A stretch of 64,000 nt of DNA. Origin: Sphingobacterium multivorum (GTDB taxonomy: Bacteria > Bacteroidota > Bacteroidia > Sphingobacteriales > Sphingobacteriaceae). Under the pieces are notes generated by a model. That model searched no databases. It was not told the DNA's origin and worked only from the letters and a program-made list of their open reading frames with translations. Positions 1-7,851 of the stretch are shown piece after piece (the first letter of the stretch is position 1; every line of letters starts with the position of its first letter). The translations under genes were made by a program, and so were the position numbers. The stretch is from positions 1,922,001-1,986,000 of the forward strand of contig NZ_CP154261.1 of NCBI RefSeq assembly GCF_039511225.1, in the 5' to 3' direction.

Positions 1-308
1 TTCCATATAAGGGATCTAAAAACTTAATTTTGAAAGGTACGAACTTATGAAAAAAAATATAAAATTCAATCTAAAAATGTTGTTAAATCGTTTTACTAGC
101 TACAATAGTAAATATTTTTTTTGAAATATTTTGAAATAACAAAATTTGTTTTTTTCTTTGTCTAGGTTCTCAATATTTAATCCACTTCGGGTTTAAAAGA
201 AATCATTAAGTTCTTCATCTCACTTAATCATGGAAACTTGTTTAAGTGTGTAATCAGAATTCAGAAAAAAGCTCAAAAAAAAATCCAAAAATCATACACA
301 ACACATTA
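1..308. other. Upstream region of rho, no gene seen
   Basis: This AT-rich leader holds no convincing reading frame. A possible promoter for rho is TTTTG at 129-133, then 19 bases, then TTTCTTTG at 153-160. That is one base away from the Bacteroidota -7 consensus TAnnTTTG. If real, it gives an untranslated leader of about 140 bases before the ATG at 309. Rho is autoregulated in other bacteria through its leader, but nothing here shows that directly. Confidence 0.4.
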
Positions 309-1808
309 ATGGATATTAACGAATTAAACGCTAAACTCGTATCGGAATTGCGCGAGATTGCTAAGTTGATCGGTATCGCAGATGCTGATAAATTGCGTAA
401 ACAAGAATTAATCGAAAGAATTAGCAATACTGGTGGGGAAGAGGAAGCAGCACCAGCGCCAGCTGAAAAAGCAGCTAAAGTAGAGGAAGATAATCAGGAA
501 CATGCTGAGCGTACACGTAAACGTGTGCGGACCGTAAAAACTGCGGAATCTGTCACGGTAAGAAAACGTGAAGTTTCTGAGCATGACGAAACCCCGGTTG
601 CAACCGAAGATGCACCAGCAGCAGATAAAGGCCCCCAACCTGAAAAAGCAACACAAACTCCTAAAGCAGAAAACACTTCTTCAAGTACAGATTTCGATAA
701 TGTGATCGTTAATGAGGGTGTATTGGAGATCATGCCTGATGGTTATGGCTTCTTACGTTCATCAGATTATAACTATCTGACTTCTCCTGATGATATTTAT
801 GTATCACAATCTCAGATCAAATTATTTGGTTTGAAAACGGGAGATACGGTACGTGGTTGTATCCGTCCGCCTAAAGAAGGTGAAAAATACTTCCCTTTGG
901 TACGGGTTGAGGCTATCAATGGACAAAATCCGGCTGAAGTACGCGATCGTGTGCCATTTGATTATTTGACACCATTATTCCCTGATGAGCGTTTAAATTT
1001 AGATATGGGTGTTGGAAATTACTCTACACGTATCATGGATTTATTTACGCCGATCGGTAAAGGTCAACGTGGATTAATCGTTGCTCAACCGAAAACGGGT
1101 AAAACAAACTTGTTGAAAGAGGTTGCAAATGCTATTGCAAAAAATCACCCAGAAGTTTATTTGATTATCTTATTAATCGATGAGCGTCCTGAGGAGGTTA
1201 CTGATATGGCGAGAAGTGTACGCGCAGAAGTTGTTTCTTCGACATTTGATGAGCCGGCTGACCGTCACGTTAAAATTGCAAACATCGTGCTTGAGAAAGC
1301 TAAACGTATGGTAGAATGTGGACATGATGTCGTTATCTTGTTAGACTCGATTACAAGATTGGCACGTGCCTATAACACCGTGGCGCCTGCGTCAGGTAAA
1401 ATTTTGTCAGGTGGTGTGGATGCGAATGCTTTACACAAGCCAAAACGTTTCTTTGGTGCTGCCCGGAATATTGAAAATGGTGGCTCATTGACGATCTTAG
1501 CAACAGCATTGACAGATACAGGTTCTAAAATGGACGAAGTTATCTTTGAGGAATTCAAAGGTACAGGTAATATGGAATTACAGTTGGATCGTAAGTTGGC
1601 AAACAAACGAATTTTCCCTGCGATCGATATCACTGCATCGAGTACACGTCGTGATGATCTATTGACTGACAAAGAAACATTACAACGTATTTGGGTACTT
1701 CGCAACCACTTATCGGATATGAATTCTACAGAGGCCATGGAATTTTTACAAGGTCAATTGCGTGGAACTAAATCAAATGAAGAATTTTTGATCAGTATGA
1801 ATGGGTAA
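309..1808 (+). CDS. rho: Transcription termination factor Rho
   Basis: Rho is the hexameric RNA helicase that ends transcription on untranslated RNA. The protein is 499 residues from the ATG at 309, which gives [10 protein letters not shown], the usual N-terminal helix-extension start. An upstream GTG at 246 would add 21 unusual residues and is not preferred. Roughly residues 30-120 form a low-complexity insert rich in Ala, Glu, Lys and Arg; such inserts are common in Bacteroidota Rho. The cold-shock-like RNA-binding domain follows (GYGFLRS), then the RecA-type ATPase with a P-loop AQPKTGKT near residue 260, a Walker B stretch ([16 protein letters not shown]) and the C-terminal ribosomal-contact segment. 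The P-loop has Gln-Pro where E. coli has Pro-Pro. A hairpin terminator follows directly. The identification is certain. Confidence 0.97.
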   Translation: MDINELNAKLVSELREIAKLIGIADADKLRKQELIERISNTGGEEEAAPAPAEKAAKVEEDNQEHAERTRKRVRTVKTAESVTVRKREVSEHDETPVATEDAPAADKGPQPEKATQTPKAENTSSSTDFDNVIVNEGVLEIMPDGYGFLRSSDYNYLTSPDDIYVSQSQIKLFGLKTGDTVRGCIRPPKEGEKYFPLVRVEAINGQNPAEVRDRVPFDYLTPLFPDERLNLDMGVGNYSTRIMDLFTPIGKGQRGLIVAQPKTGKTNLLKEVANAIAKNHPEVYLIILLIDERPEEVTDMARSVRAEVVSSTFDEPADRHVKIANIVLEKAKRMVECGHDVVILLDSITRLARAYNTVAPASGKILSGGVDANALHKPKRFFGAARNIENGGSLTILATALTDTGSKMDEVIFEEFKGTGNMELQLDRKLANKRIFPAIDITASSTRRDDLLTDKETLQRIWVLRNHLSDMNSTEAMEFLQGQLRGTKSNEEFLISMNG

Positions 1809-1831
1809 TCCCATCAAATTTTGATATTTTA

Positions 1832-1866
1832 GCCATCATTTTTAATCAAATGATGGCTTTTTTTAT
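1832..1866 (+). terminator. Intrinsic terminator of rho
   Basis: The sequence AGCCATCATTT, a short loop, and AAATGATGGCT followed by seven T residues forms a clear stem with a U-tract 23 bases after the rho stop codon. Confidence 0.85.
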
Positions 1867-1882
1867 AAAATAGATTCTGTAC

Positions 1883-2569
1883 ATGAAAAAACATATCCCA
1901 AATCTGCTGACCTGTCTAAATTTATTTAGTGGCTGTATCGCTGTATTGATGGCATTGCAAGGTAATATTCAAGTTGTCACTATTTGCGTATTTGCTTCCG
2001 GGATATTCGATTTTTTTGACGGAATGGTAGCGAGACTACTTCATGTTAAATCGCCAATAGGAAAGGAGCTGGATTCGTTGGCTGATATGGTCAGTTTTGG
2101 TTTTTTACCTGGGACAATCATGTTTACCTTGTTGACAAAGGTATTTCCTGATGGTTCTCTGTTGCCTTATTTAGGGTTTATCATTACTGTTTTCTCGGCT
2201 TTACGTTTAGCAAAGTTCAACCTGGATGAGCGCCAAACTTCGGATTTCATTGGTTTGAATACGCCAATGAATACATTTTATGTGCTTTCCCTACCTTATA
2301 TCGCAGACAAATACCCGCAATTGGTTTTAAATCCGATTGTATTAATCTGTAGTGTTCTTTTAACCAGTTATCTTTTGATCAGTGAAATCAGGTTGTTTTC
2401 GATGAAATTTAGTTCAATGGATTGGAAAACGAATAAATTTCGCTTTATATTTTTGATCTTGACGCTGATCTTGTTTATTGCTGGTCAATTTATGGCTTTA
2501 CCGATTATTTTAATTTTATATTTCCTATTATCAGCATTGCATTTTAATAAAAAAAACGATCTGGTTTAG
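1883..2569 (+). CDS. pssA: CDP-diacylglycerol-serine O-phosphatidyltransferase
   Basis: This integral membrane enzyme joins serine to CDP-diacylglycerol to make phosphatidylserine, the precursor of phosphatidylethanolamine. The 228-residue product has the CDP-alcohol phosphatidyltransferase signature DG-x2-AR-x8-G-x3-D-x3-D, seen as D46-G47, A50-R51, G60, D64 and D68. The rest is hydrophobic, with about six to eight membrane segments. The length fits the PssA type 2 family. The signature alone is shared with other CDP-alcohol transferases; the serine assignment rests on the N-terminal pattern IPNLLTCLNLFSGC and overall resemblance. Its last four bases overlap the end of the convergent Hpt gene. 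Confidence 0.93.
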   Translation: MKKHIPNLLTCLNLFSGCIAVLMALQGNIQVVTICVFASGIFDFFDGMVARLLHVKSPIGKELDSLADMVSFGFLPGTIMFTLLTKVFPDGSLLPYLGFIITVFSALRLAKFNLDERQTSDFIGLNTPMNTFYVLSLPYIADKYPQLVLNPIVLICSVLLTSYLLISEIRLFSMKFSSMDWKTNKFRFIFLILTLILFIAGQFMALPIILILYFLLSALHFNKKNDLV

Positions 2570-2579
2570 ATCGTTTTTT
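2551..2579. terminator. Bidirectional terminator across two stop codons
   Basis: A perfect palindrome AAAAAACGATCT / AGATCGTTTTTT with a five-base loop has A/T tracts on both sides, so it can end transcription on either strand. It lies over the 3' ends of pssA and the convergent Hpt gene, and both stop codons are inside it. Confidence 0.85.
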
Positions 2580-2910
2580 CATATTGTTCCAATTCAAATA
2601 GAAGCTCTTTCATTTCAATATCGATAACACCAAAAGTGGCCCGAAGACTGTCAAGAGATGCTTCGTTCTTTGAATTGGTCTCTAATTCCTCAAATTTTTC
2701 TTTTAGATGAAAGGCACCGATATAGTCCATGGTCGGCTTGATATGATGTGCAGCATCGCCAATCTTTTGAAGATCTCCCTCAGCCACTGCTTCGCGGAGC
2801 TTGTCGAAATCGACAGGTGTTTGAATAAGATACATGGATACAAATTGTTTGATTAAGTCTTGGTTGTCAAACATGTTTTGGTTGATCAGTTCAATATCGA
2901 TATGGTTCAT
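2566..2910 (-). CDS. Hpt (histidine phosphotransfer) domain protein
   Basis: This 114-residue single-domain protein probably relays phosphate in a multistep phosphorelay between a hybrid sensor kinase and a response regulator. The Hpt signature AAHHIKPT at residues 53-60 carries the likely phospho-acceptor H55 in the H-x-[LI]-K arrangement, inside a predicted all-helical bundle. No kinase or receiver gene lies nearby, so its partners are unknown. The gene overlaps the start-side neighbour folK by 20 bases, suggesting the two are transcribed and translated together. Confidence 0.85.
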   Translation of the reverse strand: MNHIDIELINQNMFDNQDLIKQFVSMYLIQTPVDFDKLREAVAEGDLQKIGDAAHHIKPTMDYIGAFHLKEKFEELETNSKNEASLDSLRATFGVIDIEMKELLFELEQYEKTI

Positions 2911-3394
2911 CGTCGCTAATTTTCTTTACAGGTAAGTCGTCTTTGCATTTATTCAATAAATATACGTTATTTTTTTTGTAAACGGGATGGATATAGGCTG
3001 GTGCTATTTCCACTAAAGGCTCCAGTGTAAACCTGCGATCAGCAATAAAAGGGTGTGGAATCTGCAACGAAGGCAGATCGATAATTTCCTGGTTAAAGTA
3101 GAGTATATCAATGTCAATGACTCTTTCACCCCATTTTTTTATACGGACACGTCCTAATTCCTGTTCGATGTGTTGTGTCAGGTTTAAGCATGCTAAGGGC
3201 TGTAACCGGGATGCCACTAAAACGACCTGATTTAAAAAGGGCGGTTGGTCTTCAACTCCCCAGGCTGCTGTTTCATAGATCGAAGAAGCTTCAATAATTG
3301 CTCCAACATGTGTTTCAAGTTGTTTTCTCGCTAGATCAAGCTGTTGAAAACGATCCCCAAGGTTAGTGCCCAATAGTATATAAATCTGATTCAT
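2891..3394 (-). CDS. folK: 2-amino-4-hydroxy-6-hydroxymethyldihydropteridine pyrophosphokinase
   Basis: FolK transfers pyrophosphate from ATP to hydroxymethyldihydropterin, the step before dihydropteroate synthesis in folate biosynthesis. The 167-residue product begins with the family start YILLGTNLGDR. It carries the pterin-binding stretch FLNQVVLVAS and the signature RVIDIDILYFN whose Asp residues bind Mg. Length is normal. Its 3' end overlaps the Hpt gene by 20 bases. There is no link in function between the two genes, although they appear to share a transcript. Confidence 0.95.
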   Translation of the reverse strand: MNQIYILLGTNLGDRFQQLDLARKQLETHVGAIIEASSIYETAAWGVEDQPPFLNQVVLVASRLQPLACLNLTQHIEQELGRVRIKKWGERVIDIDILYFNQEIIDLPSLQIPHPFIADRRFTLEPLVEIAPAYIHPVYKKNNVYLLNKCKDDLPVKKISDDEPYRY

Positions 3395-3633
3395 GATGCT
3401 AAATTAAGATTTTGTGAAACTTAGTTGTTTGAATTTCGGCTATTTTTTGGATTTAGTGTATTAATGGTCTATGGATATGTAAATTTCTTTCAGGCTATGA
3501 GCCTTAATTTCGCGAATAAAATGTGGGGTAGATGAAATAAAAGACTGGGTGAATAAAAAATATTGCATTACCTTTAGTGAAAATAAGTCTTTTCACAGGA
3601 AGATCGATTATGGATCGGATTTAATTACAAAAT

Positions 3634-5400
3634 ATGAAATCATTTTTTAAGTACGTACTGGCAACAATTACGGGGATTGTGATCTCTTTTGTTGTGTTGT
3701 TTATTGTTTTGATGGGGATTATTGGGGCCATCATCAGCTCGGCATCCTCGGATCAGGAGATTGTTGTTAAAAGCAACTCGGTTTTATACCTATCCTTTGA
3801 TTATGATATTTCAGAGAGAAGCGAAGCGAATCCTTTGGGTAGTCTCAATCTTCCAGGTTATTCCACTAAAAATATTGGTCTAGACGATATTTTGGCGAGG
3901 ATCAAGTATGCGGCGACGGATGGGAATATTAAAGGGATCTATTTAGATGCTAGTCATATCGGAGTTGGCTTTGCAAGTTTAAAGGAAGTGAGAGACGAAC
4001 TTTCGGCTTTTAAGAAAACCGGGAAATTTGTTGTTGCTTATAATGCGGGGTATGACCAAAAGGCCTATTATGTAGCGAGCACCGCCGATAAGGTGTACGT
4101 TAATCCGCAAGGGACGATTGATTTTAAAGGTTTGGCAAGTTCTACGATGTTCTATAAAGACCTTTTGGACAAGGTTGGGGTGGAGATGCAAATTGTGAAG
4201 GTAGGTACATTTAAAAGTGCTGTTGAGCCTTTCTTTTTAAATAAAATGAGTGATCCCAATCGCTTGCAGGTAACATCATATTTGGGAAGTATATACAGTA
4301 CCTTTATTAATGAAATAGCAGCGAGCAGAAATATTGCTGCCGATTCATTACGGGCTATTGCGAATGACTATCGTGTCCGGGATGCGGACGACGCGGTAAA
4401 ATATAAGCTTGCAGATGCCAAGTTGTATAAAGACGAACTTTTATCGGATTTGAGAAAACGTTTGAAAATTTCGGAAAAGGATGAGATATCGTTTGTTTCC
4501 CTGTTGGATTATAATAAAAAGTTAAAAGATGATGCGAGCGGATCTGAAGTCGCGGTTCTCTATGCTGCTGGAGAAATTGTCGATGGTGAGGGAACAGGAC
4601 CTGGTCAAATCGGTGGTGATAAATTCTCCCGCGAACTACGAAAATTAAGAGAAGATGATGCTGTTAAAGCTGTTGTTTTGCGTGTGAATTCACCAGGTGG
4701 ATCTGCTTTAGCGTCCGATATTATTTGGCGGGAGGTTATTTTGACCAAGAAAGTGAAACCCGTAATCGTGTCGATGGGAGATTTAGCTGCATCAGGTGGG
4801 TATTATATCTCGGCGGCAGCAGATTCGATATTTGCTGAACCAACTACAATTACAGGATCTATTGGTGTATTTGGTGTGATTCCTAATTTCCAAAATCTGA
4901 TGAACAATAAAATTGGAGTGCATTATGATGGTGTAAAGACGGGTAAGTTTGCTGATTTGATGACTTCTTTCGATCGGCCGTTGACAGCAGAAGAAAGGGA
5001 TATCATCCAGCGGGAAGTGGATAAAGTATATGGTACATTTACTAAAGTTGTTGCAGACGGCCGTAAATTATCCATTGCTGATGTAGATAGTATTGGGCAG
5101 GGAAGAGTTTGGACCGGTGCGCAAGGTGTGAATAATAAATTGGTTGACCGTCTCGGAAATTTGGATGCCGCTATTCAGGCTGCCGCTAAAAAGGCCAAAT
5201 TGAGTAACTATAAAGTGTCCCAGTATCCGGAGAAAGAAGATCCTTTTACGTCAATATTGAATAATTCGAAAGAAAAAGTCCAAGTTTGGGTTGCGAAAGA
5301 GCAAATGGGCGAATATTATCGTTATTTTGATGTCGTGAGAAAAGCTACAGCACAGATGGGGGTGCAGGCGAGAATGCCTTATAGCGTTGAGATTCACTAG
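3634..5400 (+). CDS. sppA: Signal peptide peptidase SppA, 67K type
   Basis: SppA is a membrane-anchored serine protease that degrades signal peptides left after protein export. The 588-residue length and two tandem peptidase S49 domains match the long, E. coli-like form. One N-terminal membrane helix lies at about residues 8-36. In the first domain K194 in GTFKSAVEPF is the likely catalytic lysine. In the second domain S387 in AASGGYY is the nucleophile, preceded by the oxyanion-forming NSPGGSA at 352-358. The two residues come from different domains, as in the E. coli enzyme. The upstream 240 bases contain a weak TACCTTTA box at 3569. It stands alone between folK and pgk. Confidence 0.96.
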   Translation: MKSFFKYVLATITGIVISFVVLFIVLMGIIGAIISSASSDQEIVVKSNSVLYLSFDYDISERSEANPLGSLNLPGYSTKNIGLDDILARIKYAATDGNIKGIYLDASHIGVGFASLKEVRDELSAFKKTGKFVVAYNAGYDQKAYYVASTADKVYVNPQGTIDFKGLASSTMFYKDLLDKVGVEMQIVKVGTFKSAVEPFFLNKMSDPNRLQVTSYLGSIYSTFINEIAASRNIAADSLRAIANDYRVRDADDAVKYKLADAKLYKDELLSDLRKRLKISEKDEISFVSLLDYNKKLKDDASGSEVAVLYAAGEIVDGEGTGPGQIGGDKFSRELRKLREDDAVKAVVLRVNSPGGSALASDIIWREVILTKKVKPVIVSMGDLAASGGYYISAAADSIFAEPTTITGSIGVFGVIPNFQNLMNNKIGVHYDGVKTGKFADLMTSFDRPLTAEERDIIQREVDKVYGTFTKVVADGRKLSIADVDSIGQGRVWTGAQGVNNKLVDRLGNLDAAIQAAAKKAKLSNYKVSQYPEKEDPFTSILNNSKEKVQVWVAKEQMGEYYRYFDVVRKATAQMGVQARMPYSVEIH

Positions 5401-5616
5401 TAATTGATTCGTAAAGGAAGTTCAATCGCGGTATGGTTGTAGGTGATTATAATTTATAACGATGCGGGTAATTCTTACGTTGCGTGCGGAGAAGTTCGAT
5501 CCAATGTACGGATTGCCATGAATAAATAATTATTTCTAATGAAAGCAAATGCTTTTTTTTATATTTAGCTGTTCGTTTGACAAAACGACCTAATCCCAAA
5601 TCAATAAAGTTACAGA

Positions 5617-6807
5617 ATGAAAACAGTAGACGATTTAAATTTTGCAGGTAAAAAAGCCTTGGTACGTGTGGATTTCAACGTGCCTTTGGATGAAAATTTC
5701 AATATTACGGATGATAATCGTATCCAGGGAGCGGCTCCAACAATAAAGAAGATCTTGAACGATGGTGGAAGCGTGATATTGATGTCCCATTTAGGAAGGC
5801 CAAAAGATGGTCCTACTGATAAGTATTCATTAAAACATATTGTTGCTCATCTTTCACAGGTTTTAGGCACTGATGTTCAGTTTGCCAATGATTGTATTGG
5901 CACAGAGGCCGTAGAAAAAGCGGCAGCTTTACAGGCTGGTCAGGTTTTATTGCTAGAAAACCTACGCTTCTATAAAGAAGAAGAAAAGGGAGATGTTGAA
6001 TTTGCTGAGAAATTGTCAAAATTAGGTGATATCTATGTGAACGATGCTTTCGGTACAGCCCACAGAGCTCATGCTTCGACAGCAATTGTTGCGCAATTTT
6101 TTCCAGGAGCTAAATATAGCGGTTACTTGATGGCTGCAGAAGTCGGAAATGCAGAAAAAGTATTAAACAATCCGGTTAGACCATTTACGGCTATCATGGG
6201 TGGAGCAAAAGTTTCTGATAAAATTCAGTTAATTGAGGCTTTATTGGATAAAGTTGACAACCTTTTGATTGGTGGAGGTATGGCTTATACGTTCATCAAA
6301 GCTAGAGGCGGTGAGATTGGCCAGTCGTTGGTTGAAATCGATAAACTTGATTTAGCGAATGAGCTGGTAAAAAAAGCAAAGGAAAAAGGTGTAAACCTGG
6401 TTATTCCTATGGATGCTCAGATTGCAGATGCATTTTCTAACGATGCCAATGTATATGATGGACCAAATGATCAAATTCCCGCAAATTTGCAGGGGCTGGA
6501 TATTGGTCAGGAGTCTGCAGCAAATTTCGCTGCGATCATCAAAAATTCTAAAACAGTTCTTTGGAATGGTCCAATGGGTGTTTTTGAATTTGATACCTTT
6601 GCGAAGGGTACCAAAGCTGTAGCTGATGCTGTTGTGGAAGCAACGAAGAATGGTGCATTCTCTTTGATAGGGGGTGGCGATTCAGCTGCTGCGGTAAGTA
6701 AATTTGGTATGACTGAAGATGTAAGTTACGTCAGTACAGGTGGTGGTGCGCTTTTGGAATACATGGAAGGAAAAGTTCTTCCAGGGGTGAAGGCACTTGA
6801 AGATTAA
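5617..6807 (+). CDS. pgk: Phosphoglycerate kinase
   Basis: This cytoplasmic glycolytic enzyme makes ATP and 3-phosphoglycerate from 1,3-bisphosphoglycerate. The 396-residue product has the substrate-binding VDFNVP and HLGRP motifs in the N-domain, the linker region GGAKVSDK, and in the C-domain the nucleotide-binding NGPMGVFE and GGGDSAAA motifs. The length is standard and the start ATG gives [13 protein letters not shown], a normal beginning. It is monocistronic, with a strong terminator immediately downstream. Confidence 0.98.
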   Translation: MKTVDDLNFAGKKALVRVDFNVPLDENFNITDDNRIQGAAPTIKKILNDGGSVILMSHLGRPKDGPTDKYSLKHIVAHLSQVLGTDVQFANDCIGTEAVEKAAALQAGQVLLLENLRFYKEEEKGDVEFAEKLSKLGDIYVNDAFGTAHRAHASTAIVAQFFPGAKYSGYLMAAEVGNAEKVLNNPVRPFTAIMGGAKVSDKIQLIEALLDKVDNLLIGGGMAYTFIKARGGEIGQSLVEIDKLDLANELVKKAKEKGVNLVIPMDAQIADAFSNDANVYDGPNDQIPANLQGLDIGQESAANFAAIIKNSKTVLWNGPMGVFEFDTFAKGTKAVADAVVEATKNGAFSLIGGGDSAAAVSKFGMTEDVSYVSTGGGALLEYMEGKVLPGVKALED

Positions 6808-6825
6808 TATAAAGCAAATCTTTAG

Positions 6826-6856
6826 AAAGGGACAACATAGGTTGTCCCTTTTTATT
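6826..6856 (+). terminator. Intrinsic terminator of pgk
   Basis: An 11-base perfect stem AAAGGGACAAC / GTTGTCCCTTT with a four-base loop is followed by a T-rich tract, 18 bases past the pgk stop. Confidence 0.88.
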
Positions 6857-6970
6857 TAAAAAAGATCGGTGTTTTGTACGAAACTATGGATGTAATGTCA
6901 GATTAAATCAATTATCTGTTAAATGTTTGTGTAGCACTGGTGAGTTTTTATTGTATTTGCTAAATTTATC

Positions 6971-7840
6971 ATGACATGGTTATATATGCAGATATTGATG
7001 GATGCTAATAAGAGTAAAGAAAAAGATAGTTTTGGTTTTTTTTCGGTACTGACGTATAATGTAGCGGGGTTGCCCGGGATTATTTCCTCTGCGATTACAG
7101 GAAGAAGTCGAAGTATTGCTGAAATTGGAAAGAAGATCAATCCTTTTGATATTGTTAATGTACAGGAGGATTTCAATTATAATAGAAGTTTATATTGGGG
7201 TGGAAATTTACATCCATATCGCACGAAAACCAAGGGGCGTGTTCCCTTTGGTGATGGTCTCAATACCCTGTCTCATTTTCCAATGACTGATGTTGTACGT
7301 GTTCCTTGGAAGAAACGTACAGGAGCAGATTTTCTAACACCGAAGGGATTTACCCTCGTTCAGATAGAAATCGTTCCTGAAGTCTGGTTGGATGTCTATA
7401 ACGTTCATGCGAATGCACAAAATAGCAGGAAGGCATCAAGTGCACGTCGGGATAATCTCAATCAGCTACGTGATTATATCGGAGAGCATTCGGGCGGTAA
7501 GCCACTTATTGTAATGGGGGATTTTAATGCACATTATAGTTTTTGTGATGATAACCTGCATGATTTTATGGATTCCACAGCATTGGTTGATAGCTGGGTT
7601 GAGCTCGAAAATGGAGGCTTAGTGCCGGAGGTGCGACATGAGTTTAAGCCCCCGCATATGTTGTCTATCGGCAATCAGAGCGAATCTATCGATAAGATTC
7701 TTTATCGAAGCAGCAGTCACCTCAGTCTTGCTGCCCGGGATTATAAAATAGAAAATAATCTATTCACCAATGTCAAAGGGTTGCCCTTATCGGATCATTA
7801 TGCCTTGGCACTGAATTTCAACTGGGCGATTCGTCCTTAA
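6971..7840 (+). CDS. Endonuclease/exonuclease/phosphatase-fold hydrolase, sphingomyelinase-like
   Basis: The product has the metal-dependent phosphodiesterase fold shared by DNase I, AP endonucleases and neutral sphingomyelinases. The family landmarks occur in order: TYNVAGLPG with the first Asn, VQEDF with the metal-binding Glu, VYNVHANA with the catalytic His, VMGDFNAHY with Asp-Asn, and SDHYAL at the C-terminus. The GLPG element after the first Asn resembles the sphingomyelinase-like branch rather than DNA repair enzymes, so a phospholipid or sphingolipid substrate is possible but not shown. There is no obvious signal peptide. The start is uncertain: ATGs at 6971 and 6998 are in frame and no clear ribosome site decides; 6998 would give 280 residues. 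The gene converges on the large outer-membrane protein gene, 11 bases away. Confidence 0.8.
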   Translation: MTWLYMQILMDANKSKEKDSFGFFSVLTYNVAGLPGIISSAITGRSRSIAEIGKKINPFDIVNVQEDFNYNRSLYWGGNLHPYRTKTKGRVPFGDGLNTLSHFPMTDVVRVPWKKRTGADFLTPKGFTLVQIEIVPEVWLDVYNVHANAQNSRKASSARRDNLNQLRDYIGEHSGGKPLIVMGDFNAHYSFCDDNLHDFMDSTALVDSWVELENGGLVPEVRHEFKPPHMLSIGNQSESIDKILYRSSSHLSLAARDYKIENNLFTNVKGLPLSDHYALALNFNWAIRP

Positions 7841-7851
7841 ACAGTTCATCC